Shown here: piece after piece, positions 23,304 through 33,592 of the stretch
How the letters are laid out: every line of letters begins with the position of its first letter
Position numbering within the stretch: position 1 is the stretch's first letter
Assembly: GCA_036924285.1 (NCBI GenBank)
Contig: JAYKYS010000008.1
Coordinates: 16,353,001 to 16,417,000 of the forward strand
Length of the DNA stretch: 64,000 bases
Direction of reading: 5' to 3'
Source: Asterella californica
Lineage: Eukaryota > Streptophyta > Marchantiopsida > Marchantiales > Aytoniaceae
Notes under the pieces: model-generated
The model's database searches: none
The model's input: the letters and a program-made list of their open reading frames with translations, nothing else
Told to the model about the DNA's origin: nothing
Program-made: the position numbers and the translations under genes

Positions 23304-26300
23304 TTCTCGTCAGGAAACTCGTCTTCCACTTCATCTTCTCGTCGTTCTTTCTCCAACCTGGATAGGTAGTCAGCATTAACATGCTGTCTTCCGGGCCTGT
23401 ACTCAACTGTGTAAGTAAATTCCTGGAGTAGGAGAATCCACCTAGCTATCCTGCCCGACAAATCTGCTTTCTTTACAAGATGTTTCAAAGAGAAGTGATC
23501 TACATAGAAGACAAACGGGTTTGCCAGAAGATAGTGTCTAAACTTCTTACAGGAGTAAATCATGCCAAGACACTCCCTTTCGGTTGTCGAGTACTTCTTC
23601 TCTGCATCACTGAGTTGTCTTCCCGCGTAGTAGGTGGGGTAATCCTTCTTCTTCTCATCTTTCTGACTCAACACCACCCCGATGGCAAAAGCAGAAACAT
23701 CCACATAAATGTGGAAGACTCTTTTCCAATCAGGCGGCCGTAGGACAGGGGATTCCGATAGAAGCCTCTTCATTTCTTCGAATGCTTCATGCTGCTCAGA
23801 AGACCAAATGTATGGTTCGTCTTTCTTCAGCAACTTAGTGAGTCTTCCTGCTACCTCTGCGTATCTGTCAATAAACCTCCTGTAGTATCCTACGTTGTCA
23901 AGGAAGCTTCTCAATTGTGTCAGGTTAGCAGGTGGGTGGAGTTTCATGATGACTTCCACCTTAGCACAGTCGACTTCTATACCTCTTCCGGAAATCCTAT
24001 GTCCTAGCAAGATCCCCTCTGACATACCAAAGAAGCATTTCTCAGGGTGAAGTGCCAAACGATGTTCTCTACACTTCAGAAAACACTTCCTCAGAAATAT
24101 CAAGTGGTCTTCTCTCGGTCCAAACACACAGAAATCATCCAAGAAAATCTCCATAAAGGTGCGAAGATACTCCTTGAAGATTGTAATCATCAACCTCTGG
24201 AACGTGGCGGGTGCGTTGCATAAACCAAACGGCATTTGATTGTACGCGTACGTGCCCCAATCAGTAGTGAAAGTGGTTTTCGACTTGTCTTCTTCTCTGA
24301 TTGAAACTTGGTTGTACCCAGAATACCCATCTAGGAAGCTGTAGAACTCATGTCCTGCTACCTGGTCTAACACAGAGTCGGTGAATGGTAAAGGGTGATG
24401 ATCCTTCTTCGTGGTCAAGTTCAGCTTCCGGAAGTCCTGACACACTCGGATCTTCCCTGTCTGCTTCTTCGGCACGATGACAATGGGAGCTACCCATTCA
24501 CTGCTAAGTACTGGGAAGATGACTCCTGCCTTCAGGTATTGGTCAATCTGGTCCTTCACCAGAAGCGAGTACTTGGGGTTGAGCCGGTACTGCCTCTGCC
24601 GTGCAGGAACAACGCCCTCTAGCAAGTCGATGCGATGCTCTCCCAACTCTCGAGGTATGCCCTTCATGTCTTCTATGGTCCACGCGAAGACATCCTGGAA
24701 CTCCGTTAGAAGTTCTCGAAAGTCTTCCAACTGCTGGCCCTCGATCACTTTGGAAAGCTTCAGCTTCTTCCCAGGAGCAACCTCCATCTCTTGGAGATCA
24801 TCCGGGTTCACCATTCCTTCAGTGTGACTGTACTCACTAGCACCGAAGTATTCCGGTTTGGGAGCTTCTTCTAGTTCGGATTCGTCTTCTGGAAGACCAA
24901 CTGTCGGGTCTTCCGAAGGGAAGACGGTATTCTCGTCTTCTGGAAGACCAACTATCGGATCTTTCGAAGAGAAGACGGTATTCTCGTCTTCTGGAAGCTC
25001 TTCTTCCGCAATCTCGTAGCACTCAATGTACCCACAGACCACATCTTCCACTTTCTCTGCTACTTCTGTAGCACACACGTTATTCACCATAAACTCATTA
25101 TACCGTTCATCACTGTCAGAAGACGCAGCCGAGTCTTCTGAAGTGTACCCCTCTGTTGTAGACGGAGTTTCACCTTGGTGTCCAATCTTGATCCAAGGAA
25201 GCGAGACTTTACTCTTCTCACCAGACTTGGGTGTAGGATTGGGAAATCTCAAACGACGCCTTCTCCAGTCGGTATTCATATTTGCAGCATACAGCCATGG
25301 TCTTCCTATCAACACCTGATATCCAACCTTAGCTACAGGTCGCAAAATGATGTAAGTGAGGTAAAAAGATACTCCACCAATTATCGTGAGGACATCTTTC
25401 AGTTGCCCCAAAGGTCGTCTTCTGGTCTGGTCCGCCATTCTGAGAATTCTCGGAGTAGGCTGAAACTCAGTGAAGCGTAGGGCATGCGCCGTTTCTTCCG
25501 TCATGATGTTAACTCCGGAGCCGGAATCAATGGGTACCTTCTTCAGAAGACAGCCATGGATCTCCATATCAAGTTCTGGGGCTCTCAAGTCCTCATGCTC
25601 TATTCTTAGGATCGGGGTGCTCTTGGGAAGTTTAGCTGCCCTCCTCTTCCTCGATCCTCTAAGCACAGATTGTAACAACTTCCTGTAACCAGCGTTGTCA
25701 TCCAACAGCTGTTGGAAGGTCACATCCGCCTTCTGATTCCACAAGTCTCGCAAGAAGTCGTACGGAGATCTTTTCAGAAGAGTGACTGGTGTTTCCAACA
25801 GAGAAGATGTAGTAGCTGCTTCCTTAGGTGGGAGACCAGAAGAGTGTCTTCCCTCGACTGGAGGCTGTTCCCGTGAGACAGGTGTTGCCGTAGTCGGTGT
25901 AGGAAGCTGCTGTACTATCTTCCGTCTCTTCTCCAGCTCTTCTTGCATGATCGCTTCAACCTCTTGTCTTATGTCAAGAGCAAAGTACTTCGGATCTTCT
26001 CGGTCGTAAGTAGGAGAAGACGGCCGCTCGGGAGAAGATGACCTCTCCTTACGCTGCTTCTTCTTCTTGACGTCCTTCAGGCGAGACTCTGACTTTCCTT
26101 TGCTTCTGGTACTTACCTTGAACACAGCTTCATCCAAAACTTCCTCCGGAGGCCAACTATCTGAATTCGGATCAGGATTCCAAACAGTACCATCCGTCAA
26201 AGTGAGAGATGACGCTTCTTCAGGTGTCTTCATCTTCTGAGCTGCAGTCGTCTTTTGCAGCTGAAGTTCCTTTCCTTCGCGCTTCCCGGGGTCTGGTTCG

Positions 26301-27340
26301 TCTTCCTCGATATGGAGACAATCCGTACAATCCCCAGGATCTTCTTCTTCTACCGTGATGTGTTGTACCACTGCTAACTCGAGCTTAGAAGATGATGCAG
26401 CTTCTGCAGGAGGCGTGGTATCTGCAAATCTCACCATTTGTCGTGGCCGTAAGGTCTGAGGACAATTCTCTGTGAAATGACCGGCTTCCTTACAGTTCCC
26501 ACACAAGGGCACTTGCCCAATCTGTCTTCTCGGATGAGGACAGGTGGACCACCAGTGTCCTGTCTCTCCACAATTATTGCACGCTCCAGGAAGAGGGTTG
26601 AGAGGTCGTTGTGATGAAGAAGGCTGCCAGGGTGTCCTGGTCTGTACATGGTTAGCTCTATCCCTCGGTACATAACAATTATATTGGGCGGGAGGCGTAG
26701 GAGTGAAGGGTTGTATCGTCTCGATCCTATAGCAAGTTTCCTCACTGGGATCGTGTAGATATCTCTCATCGTCTTCTTCCCATCCTGCCCAGTTGACAGC
26801 TTGGTCCTGCGTACACTGATCTCTGGTGTGTCCAGAAGAGTTACAAAGGTTGCACCAAAGGTTTGGCCGGGAAGCCGTAGGCTGCTTCCGCTTGTCCTTC
26901 TGGTTCAGAAGATGAACTTTCAGGTCGGCAAACTGCTTCAGAACCTCATCGATGCGGGGGTCAGGTGCAGACTGAATGATCTGAGTTTGAGGCATCTTCT
27001 GCACAACTTCCTCCCTTGCTCGCGTCTTCTCCTTCTTCTTCTTCCGCGTCTTCTTCTCTTGTTCAGATTCGGATTCTGAACTTTCGACAGTAGACTCTTC
27101 AGAAGTAGAGGCTGCTTCCGAATCACTGTTATCAGTTTCAGTGGACTTGGACTTCTTCTTGGACTTCCGGGAAGACTTCTTCGACTTCTTGGACTTCTTC
27201 GAGGTCTTCCCTTTGTCTTTCGTCATATTACGAGTGATGCTCGAGGTTTCATATTGCTCGGCATGCTTCTGTACCTCCGCTAAATCATCACCTCCTCCTC
27301 TTCTGCAGTACAATTCCATATCCTGAGACAATCCTCCCAA
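23174..27340 (-). CDS. Element A Gag nucleocapsid, protease, reverse transcriptase and RNase H
   Basis: The 1388-residue open frame is the in-frame continuation of gag after one TGA. In order: a Lys/Ser-rich basic region (about 40-115), then three CCHC zinc knuckles (163-176, 254-267, 280-293). Next are an aspartic protease with DSGS (about residue 605), an RT with FLDD at the catalytic site (about 1067; the common form is Y-x-DD), and RNase H with VDVSAFAIG and a final NADYLSRLE block. These make the protein that matures the particle and copies the RNA. Around residues 803-845 a 17-residue motif repeats in tandem. The true reading frame leaves this ORF near 23310, where a frameshift leads to integrase; the last 40-odd residues are out of frame. 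The initial Met is an ORF boundary, not a real start. Confidence 0.9.
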   Translation of the reverse strand: MGGLSQDMELYCRRGGGDDLAEVQKHAEQYETSSITRNMTKDKGKTSKKSKKSKKSSRKSKKKSKSTETDNSDSEAASTSEESTVESSESESEQEKKTRKKKKEKTRAREEVVQKMPQTQIIQSAPDPRIDEVLKQFADLKVHLLNQKDKRKQPTASRPNLWCNLCNSSGHTRDQCTQDQAVNWAGWEEDDERYLHDPSEETCYRIETIQPFTPTPPAQYNCYVPRDRANHVQTRTPWQPSSSQRPLNPLPGACNNCGETGHWWSTCPHPRRQIGQVPLCGNCKEAGHFTENCPQTLRPRQMVRFADTTPPAEAASSSKLELAVVQHITVEEEDPGDCTDCLHIEEDEPDPGKREGKELQLQKTTAAQKMKTPEEASSLTLTDGTVWNPDPNSDSWPPEEVLDEAVFKVSTRSKGKSESRLKDVKKKKQRKERSSSPERPSSPTYDREDPKYFALDIRQEVEAIMQEELEKRRKIVQQLPTPTTATPVSREQPPVEGRHSSGLPPKEAATTSSLLETPVTLLKRSPYDFLRDLWNQKADVTFQQLLDDNAGYRKLLQSVLRGSRKRRAAKLPKSTPILRIEHEDLRAPELDMEIHGCLLKKVPIDSGSGVNIMTEETAHALRFTEFQPTPRILRMADQTRRRPLGQLKDVLTIIGGVSFYLTYIILRPVAKVGYQVLIGRPWLYAANMNTDWRRRRLRFPNPTPKSGEKSKVSLPWIKIGHQGETPSTTEGYTSEDSAASSDSDERYNEFMVNNVCATEVAEKVEDVVCGYIECYEIAEEELPEDENTVFSSKDPIVGLPEDENTVFPSEDPTVGLPEDESELEEAPKPEYFGASEYSHTEGMVNPDDLQEMEVAPGKKLKLSKVIEGQQLEDFRELLTEFQDVFAWTIEDMKGIPRELGEHRIDLLEGVVPARQRQYRLNPKYSLLVKDQIDQYLKAGVIFPVLSSEWVAPIVIVPKKQTGKIRVCQDFRKLNLTTKKDHHPLPFTDSVLDQVAGHEFYSFLDGYSGYNQVSIREEDKSKTTFTTDWGTYAYNQMPFGLCNAPATFQRLMITIFKEYLRTFMEIFLDDFCVFGPREDHLIFLRKCFLKCREHRLALHPEKCFFGMSEGILLGHRISGRGIEVDCAKVEVIMKLHPPANLTQLRSFLDNVGYYRRFIDRYAEVAGRLTKLLKKDEPYIWSSEQHEAFEEMKRLLSESPVLRPPDWKRVFHIYVDVSAFAIGVVLSQKDEKKKDYPTYYAGRQLSDAEKKYSTTERECLGMIYSCKKFRHYLLANPFVFYVDHFSLKHLVKKADLSGRIARWILLLQEFTYTVEYRPGRQHVNADYLSRLEKERREDEVEDEFPDEKCFQFSQRHFHLRRGVPPASQKTRLDLLIQSLRLPQKSRSSRT
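24890..25000 (-). repeat. 51-bp tandem repeat inside element A pol
   Basis: Units start at 24891, 24942 and 24993 with ggaagaccaact-like openings. They encode a 17-residue acidic motif (GLPEDENTVFPSEDPTV type). The repeat lies between protease and RT, where length variation is tolerated. Confidence 0.75.
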
Positions 27341-27343
27341 GTA

Positions 27344-28207
27344 TCAGTCCACAGCTTGCTGGGCACAGTAGCCGGGTCTTCCTTGGTTCTGAGGGATGTG
27401 ATCCAAGAGATCTTCAAATCTCTCGGTGTAATCCTTCAGTGTCTCTTTCTTCTTTCGTTCGAGCCTCTGAAGCTCTATGAGGGTCATACGATCGTAGCCC
27501 ACTCCTCTGAATCTCTTCAGAAAAGCTGCCTTCAGAGTAGCCCAAGCGGCCATTACTACAACATCATCCAACGTTTTACTCATCCACTTCCTTCCTTTCC
27601 CTTTGATCAAACTGGGAAATACACGGAGTCTGTCAACATCAGCGTCTTCCTTGTTGGATCTAGAGATAGTTTCGAACATCGTGATGAAGTCGTCCGCATC
27701 ATCATCATCGTCGTACGGATGGTACTTCTGCCGAGTGTGGGAAGCCATGTTGACTGCCGGCTGGTGCAACTGCCAATTTCCTTCTTCCTTAGGTCCAGGT
27801 GGTGGAGATGGTCTTCTCGAAGGTCCAGGTCTGTCTGAATCACGAAGATCGTCTTCTGAGTCAGAGCTACTGTCACTGCTACCTCCTGAGACGTCTGGAA
27901 CAATCTCCTCCAGTCTTCCCTCACCTTGAGAAGCTTCTTCCGCACTTGGGAAGACGTCTTCCGAGTAACCAGTACCGAAATCTACTTTATACACGTGATC
28001 ACCCGGTTGGCTTCTGTCTTCGCCAAAGATTATGCTCGAGATGGAAGGCTCTTCCAACTCTACCGATCGGATCTTCCTGAGCTCTTCTTCTTTCCTTTGG
28101 TGTCTCAGGGTTATTCGCTGCTCCCTAGAAGCGGTTCGCTGGGGTGAGCTTACCCACTCAGGATCTTTACCTGTGCGTCTTCTGCTTCTTCCTCCGGTCG
28201 GAGGCAT
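27344..28207 (-). CDS. Element A Gag capsid portion, ended by an in-frame TGA
   Basis: The 287-residue frame starts with a Lys/Arg-rich N-terminus and a Pro/Asp/Ser linker. It continues into a retrotransposon gag capsid domain, with KGKGRKWM, WATLKAAFLKRF and LQRLERKKKETLKDY at about residues 205-265. It stops at TGA (27346-27344). The next codons in the same frame read YLGGLSQDMELYCRR, the normal continuation of such a capsid domain, so the TGA probably replaces a Trp codon. Gag forms the particle shell. The leader between the primer site and the start is about 345 nt. Confidence 0.87.
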   Translation of the reverse strand: MPPTGGRSRRRTGKDPEWVSSPQRTASREQRITLRHQRKEEELRKIRSVELEEPSISSIIFGEDRSQPGDHVYKVDFGTGYSEDVFPSAEEASQGEGRLEEIVPDVSGGSSDSSSDSEDDLRDSDRPGPSRRPSPPPGPKEEGNWQLHQPAVNMASHTRQKYHPYDDDDDADDFITMFETISRSNKEDADVDRLRVFPSLIKGKGRKWMSKTLDDVVVMAAWATLKAAFLKRFRGVGYDRMTLIELQRLERKKKETLKDYTERFEDLLDHIPQNQGRPGYCAQQAVD

Positions 28208-28551
28208 CCACCAGAGTACTGAGAACAGATGTCTCTATCCTTCTACTACTAGATCTGGTAGACCAAATGACTGAACAACCGATCACAAGTTCAGAACGTC
28301 TTCTTCTCCTGCTTCTGGTTGCACTCACTGCAATCTTCCGAGATCGAGTCTTCCAAGGAGTTCTTGGAAGCAGGAAAGCGGCTTCTTCCAACTTCCCCTG
28401 ATGTATCTTATCAGCTTCTGGTTGCGGTTTCCGTCTTCTAGCAAGATAGAGTCCCACAACACATTCAACTACAATCGAAGTTAGTTCGAAACGAACCTAA
28501 CTAATGGCACGCAGATCCAGGAAGCTTAGAACAGAAGTTACTAAGATGAAA

Positions 28552-28569
28552 TCCCCGGCAGCGGCGTCA
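28552..28569 (-). other. Primer-binding site of element A, tRNA-Asp type
   Basis: The plus strand reads tccccggcagcggcgtca. By my recollection of the plant tRNA-Asp 3' end (TCCCCGGCAACGGCGCCA), 16 of 18 bases match. It lies 19 nt inside the 5' LTR edge. Confidence 0.75.
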
Positions 28570-28588
28570 AAAATGGTTCCTCACTATA

Positions 28589-31500
28589 TGTAGTGACGCA
28601 GGATTTCTCCTTTTGTCCATTTAGTATACAAGATATCGTTCCCACAGAGGATTTGCACAAGTAACGCTGCTCTAAGTTCTAAGATCTGTTCAAACACACA
28701 AACACACAGGTTTTGTCTAGAAAATCCCGTCTTCTCACAAAACCACACAAAACAAATAGCCCTCCACTGGGTTACTCCTACGCTACCTATGCTGCCACAT
28801 GGGGTCCTAACTATTTTTACATAGAAAACTGCCACCCTTAAGATAGCATGTCCAATCCTACTAAATCTGGAAGTGTCGATTGAGTTTGCTAACTACTCTG
28901 ATTGCTCGGTGGCAATCTCTACATGATCTGCTCCTACCGGAGCTACTACCTCGACTTCTGATGGGCTGGGAAGCCATGCACTTACCTCGGGTACCACTGA
29001 GGTAGCTTCCCTCTCCTCGCTCTTCGCTGACCCTGCTATTTCTGCGGTTGCGTCTTCCTCGGCTTCGACTTCGGAAGACGGAATGGTCTTCCGAAGAACT
29101 TCGGAACTTCGGAAGACGAGTCGAATGGTGCGTCTTCGGTCTTCTGAGGCACTGATGCAGTACTAGGGACCATGGCGAGCTCATAGGGGTCCGGGGAAGT
29201 CGCTTCCTCCACGCGGAATACCTGAGAAGACGGCTCGTCTTCTTGTCTTCCAGAAGACATCATGTCTTCCGGGGCGTCTTCTGGAGTCTTCTCGTCTTCC
29301 AACGCTGTAACCACCAAGTGTATAGCGAGATCGAACTCCTCCTTCTCCATTCCGGATCCAGTCGAGGGTGCTGGGGCTTGGGAAGATGCGGTTGCAGGTG
29401 TCAGAAGTGAGGGAAGACCATAAAGTGTCTTCACTCCTTCTATCTGTCTATCCAGGTACCTGAACATGCTATCTCTGCATTCCACCAACCTCGTCTTGGA
29501 CCCGCTGTCCCATTCTCTAGCTAAGGTAAGTAACTTCTTACCCGCGGTGAAGTTGAACTTCTTCCGAAGCGCTTCTACCGACTGAGCTAGCATCTTCCGC
29601 GCACGAGCCTCCGCTGCTTCCTTCTGCGTCTTCTCCGTTGCAGCTCGCGCTTCTGCGACTTCTCGCTGCATCTTCCAAGTGGTCTGCTCTTCTACGAGGG
29701 CAATGATCTTCTCCCGTACTCGGAGAACTTCCTGATCACGCTGCTGTACTCGCGTCTGCAACTCCTGGTTGCTCTTCCGAAGTTGCATCGACTCCTTGGC
29801 AGAAGCGGCTGTTTCCGCCTTGTACCTGGCTGCAAGCTTCTCCGTAGTGCGGAGACTAGCTTCCACAGACTCCGTCTTCTGCTGGCTGTCTTCCTGTCGC
29901 AGCAAGATGCGCAGGCCGAATCCAAGCTGTAAGGGCTTCTCCTGTGCCCTCGCTCTCCTTTCCAACAACTCCATAGCGGGCTAGATCTCCTTCTTGAAGT
30001 AGGCACTGAACTCCTCCAGTCGTCTTCCTGCGGAAGACAAGTTCATCCCCACCACTCGCTCCATGGTGTCGACTTCGTCTTCCAGAGGCAAGGGAGCCTC
30101 TTCCACCACTACGGCCTTCATCTTCTGCGCACGAGAAGAAGCTACTCTTCTCATCTTCCGGGGTGGAAGACTCCTCGTGGCAGGAGCGGCTCTCCTCTTT
30201 GCGCTTCCTCGCATCGCAGTAGGAGTACCCATCCATCTTTCGTCTTCTGGAGTCTTCGAAAGACTCCCAGGTGTTACAAAAGCTGTCTTCTGCTCCGATC
30301 GGGTACTCAACAAGTCTTCCTCCGAGTCCGACTCCGATCCTGAATGGATGAGGGAGATGGGTGTCCTCGGTACACTTCTGTGACCCATCTTCCTCACTGG
30401 CGTGGCGTCTTCCGACCCACTAGACTCGTCTTCCCTCACCAGAAGCGTCTTCTGGTGAGAGCCGGGTCTCAGCTGTGGCATCAGAGTGGGAGGGGGCGTT
30501 GCTGCTGCCTCTCGGTCATCGTCTTCCGAGGTCTCCTCCTTCACCTCCTGTCGCTCCGTTGGTCCATACACTGCCAGCTGATCTTCCCTAAGATCCCCCA
30601 TGGCTACATACAAGTAGCAGAAGAAGGGCGTCAGATGTCCTCCCGCCGGGGTACCCAAGTATGCTAGCTCCGTCTCTACATAGTTGTGGATGTACGCGCC
30701 CCAGTAGATTGGCACTCTGTCATCCCACACTGATTCCAGGAACTCCACGTCCTGATCTCCTAAGTACCTTGTCTTCTGCGCTTTTCCCTTGGGGAAAAGA
30801 TGCAGAAACAACTTCGCCAGAAGTCGCTTCTTCGACTCCCGGTAAGACTCTATCTTCCAACCGGTCCTCCCCTGCCTGTCTTCCACGAAAAGGCAGGTGG
30901 TACTCCCAGGCACATGCCATGAACTCACAATCCTAGACAAGATCTTCTTCTCGTACCAATATCCTCGGTTCTCGGTCTCAGGCCTGTGAAACGCCTTACG
31001 CCACCAGTCTTCTGTCCAGGAAGATGGTCTTCCCCGAGCAACTCCTGCCTTTGTAGGTACACGGTTACGCGGTGGTAACGCGGCCCATACCTCCTCCAGA
31101 AGCCCTTGATCTGCGAGGTTCCAGTCCCACAGGAAGAAGTCGAGACCCAACTCCTTGAGGAAAGGAGTGGCCTCGACCAATTCTGTCGCTGGTAACACCA
31201 AGCCTCGCGGATGCATCGACATACCTGGAAGATCTGCTGCACTAAACCACAAGCACCTACTATGAGCTGAAGGCTCAGTTCTTCCCGAGTGCCCACAGTC
31301 TAGCTTCCACTCTCAGAAGACGAAACTAGTCTTCCAGAAGACAGCTACTCCGTCTTCCGAGATTCTAACAGTGCTTCCTAGATAGCTCTCGTCTTCCGAG
31401 CTATATCTAAACAATCCTATCTAAGCAAGGCCTCGCATGGATTACCAAGAAGACAACCCACCTTGCATTACATCCTACTTCATATCAGAAGATACAAGAT

Positions 31501-33234
31501 ATGCGAGAAGTAGAGTATGAGAAAGGTTCAGAAGATGGTTGCGGGCTCCTGCGGTGACAGTGGCCTCTGGGAAGACACTTGGGACAGCTTCCGATTCAAT
31601 GTCGTTCTCGGAAGACCTCCCAAAGGCAGACTTCCCTTCACTGGTCTCACCTGTCTTCTTCTTCCGACGCGCAATCTATCCTCACAACAGACTCAAGACA
31701 TGTGCACTCTGTTCTTCTGACTTCTCACCTCTCATACGCACTCAGAAGAAGTTTGCTGCATGATGGGAAGACATGACCCTCGACCATTCTCTCCGGATTC
31801 TACCAACAATACTTCTCACAACTCTCTTCTAAGTTCGGGAAGAAGAAGGAACGGCTGCTATGGGTCGGACAGAAGAGATCCGAAATGGACCCTCACGTCT
31901 TCTCGCTCATTTTGCCAGTCTTTCAGTCTTCTAGTCTCTCTAGGAAGATGTGGAGTTGAGAAGCTTGGAAGACCGGGAGGCACAGGCCTAGTTCCTGAGT
32001 TCCAACTTCTCGAAATAACACAACAACTCACCACACCACTCAGGCTTCGTACCAAGTCGGTCTAAACACAAAAGCAAAGCAAATCCACTCTTGATACGAA
32101 TTGTGTTCAGTCGACTTCCGAAGACAGTCTTCCGAAGATGTCTTCCGAAGACAGTCAAGTTCAAGAAGCGTCTTCTGAAGATGTGCCCACCTTCCGAATC
32201 GTCTTCTATTCCAAGTTTCGGGGATAGAGAGGTATGGGGGTAGGGAAATTGATAGTTGGGGTCTCCAATTTGAGGGCTAGGAGTAGGGAAGCTCGAATTG
32301 AGCTCGGGAAGAAGCAAGGAGATGTCTCCACAGAAATTGGGCAGCGCTTCCGCGCTCAATGTCTCAATAGAAAGAATGGAGGTGGGGTAATCGATCAGGC
32401 TGTCTGCACACAATCAAGGAAGCGCTGGGAGTACCAAGATAAGGCGAGAAGAAGTGGGAGGAGAAAAGAACAGGGGGAAGAACCTCTACAGTCTTCTTCG
32501 GTTCCCCGAGTTGCCTTCGACCTCCGCGCGCTTCTGGCTCTTGTCCTAGCTTCCAATGCGACTCCACACAACTGCGCCTGCTGTCAATTTCGGTCCACAC
32601 CTCGATTCCACCTCTGCTTCTATTCGCCACTCGGAAGCTCCACAGAAACGCCTTCGCTTTCTCTGCTGTTTGTGCTCCCGCAATTCGATCTCACCCTTCG
32701 ACTAGCTGCCAACTTACTCTCTCCTACCTCGATGTCTTACTCGATTCCTCTCTCAATGCTAGCTCGAAGTTCACTCTCTCAATCGATCTTCTTCAGGCGC
32801 ACTGTGCTGCGGGAAGTTGGAAGGTGGCTAATGTGCTTCCTCACGCATCTTCCCCGCAGATTAGGGGTTCTCGTCCTTGGTGTCTTCCTGACCTACCTAC
32901 CTATTCGGTGCGCTCCAGTAGGTACACCTACTGTCTTACCCAAAAACTCGTGGTTGATTCTTCGCGGTTGCTGTCTTCTGGAAGATAGGTGTCTTCCGCC
33001 GTCTTCCCATCTTCCGCCGTCTTCTCATCTTCTGAAGACGCAACTGAGAAGATGATCTTCCGAAGACGGTCGTCTTCTGAAGAAGTCAACTTCTTATTAC
33101 AAACAGCTCTTAAGATCATCTTCCTGTTAAGAAAGACGTAACCTTAAGTAACAACGCTTCTTCAGTTATACAAACAAGTCATTATCCTTAAAAATTTCAA
33201 AAATTCGTGCATCCTGTAATTTGTGGGCACCACA
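28589..33234 (-). repeat. Element A 5' LTR, 4646 bp, internally deleted
   Basis: It starts TGTAGTG and ends CACCACA like the left LTR. Near 28756 it jumps from the block ending caaaacaa (left equivalent about 16099) to agccctccac (left equivalent 17431), so about 1.33 kb is missing. The missing part is GAAGAC-rich in the left copy, so it is native LTR rather than an insertion there. Smaller indels occur near 29095 (about 20 bp), 30795 and 32632. Confidence 0.93.
29036..31252 (-). pseudogene. LTR-embedded ORF of element A, broken copy in the 5' LTR
   Basis: It is the counterpart of the 777-codon ORF at 17566-19899. The first 423 codons are open with about nine substitutions and one short in-frame indel. 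A CAG to TAG change then stops it at 29978-29980. The frame reopens (29974-29036) through the coiled coil, then a roughly 20-bp insertion near 29095 shifts the C-terminal tail. Most residue changes I spot are non-synonymous, as expected without selection after insertion. Confidence 0.85.
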
Positions 33235-33239
33235 CCGTA
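33235..33239. repeat. Target-site duplication of element A, right
   Basis: CCGTA follows the LTR end and matches 15927-15931. Confidence 0.9.
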
Positions 33240-33588
33240 CCGTTATTAACATGGCCTATCTTGACCGCATCCATGACAAAACAAGTCGTCCAACAAGTCA
33301 GAATGCCATGTCATCTAACGTATGGACGAACATGTCAGCTTCCACAATTTCATGATGGAAGAGTCCATGATAGTAGTTTCTACACGAGAAGTTTAGTCAA
33401 GTTTGAAGTGTGTGTAGAACTATGCAAAATATGAATTCGCGTGCAATCTTTTACTTGCTTTTGTCCACAATGTCTTCATAGTGAGTCTTGACATGACTTG
33501 AACAAACATGACCAGCAACATACTTGTCAAACATCTTTCTTTTCATCGGTTGAACACACTCTTTGCTTCTTCATTATCCTTCGTGCAT
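33240..33588. other. Host-side DNA between element A and the Y solo LTR
   Basis: The first 90 bases match 7517-7600 in reverse complement. The remainder is AT-rich with no recognisable gene. Confidence 0.5.
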
Positions 33589-33592
33589 ACGT

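Larger units (their letters stand above)
15932..33234 (-). mobile_element. Element A: 17.3-kb Ty3/gypsy LTR retrotransposon with giant ORF-bearing LTRs
   Basis: Both LTRs begin TGTAGTG and end CACCACA on the plus strand (imperfect terminal inverted repeats). They are bounded by the 5-bp duplication CCGTA. Coding is on the minus strand in the order 5' LTR (28589-33234), tRNA-Asp-type primer site, gag, zinc knuckles, protease, RT, RNase H, integrase, purine tract, 3' LTR (15932-21880). RT and RNase H before integrase puts it in Ty3/gypsy. No chromodomain is seen after integrase. The LTRs are unusually long and carry a 777-codon ORF. The internal region has two in-frame TGA stops and one frameshift, so the copy is probably not autonomous. 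LTR divergence looks like roughly one to two percent by eye, so insertion is fairly recent. Confidence 0.95.
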
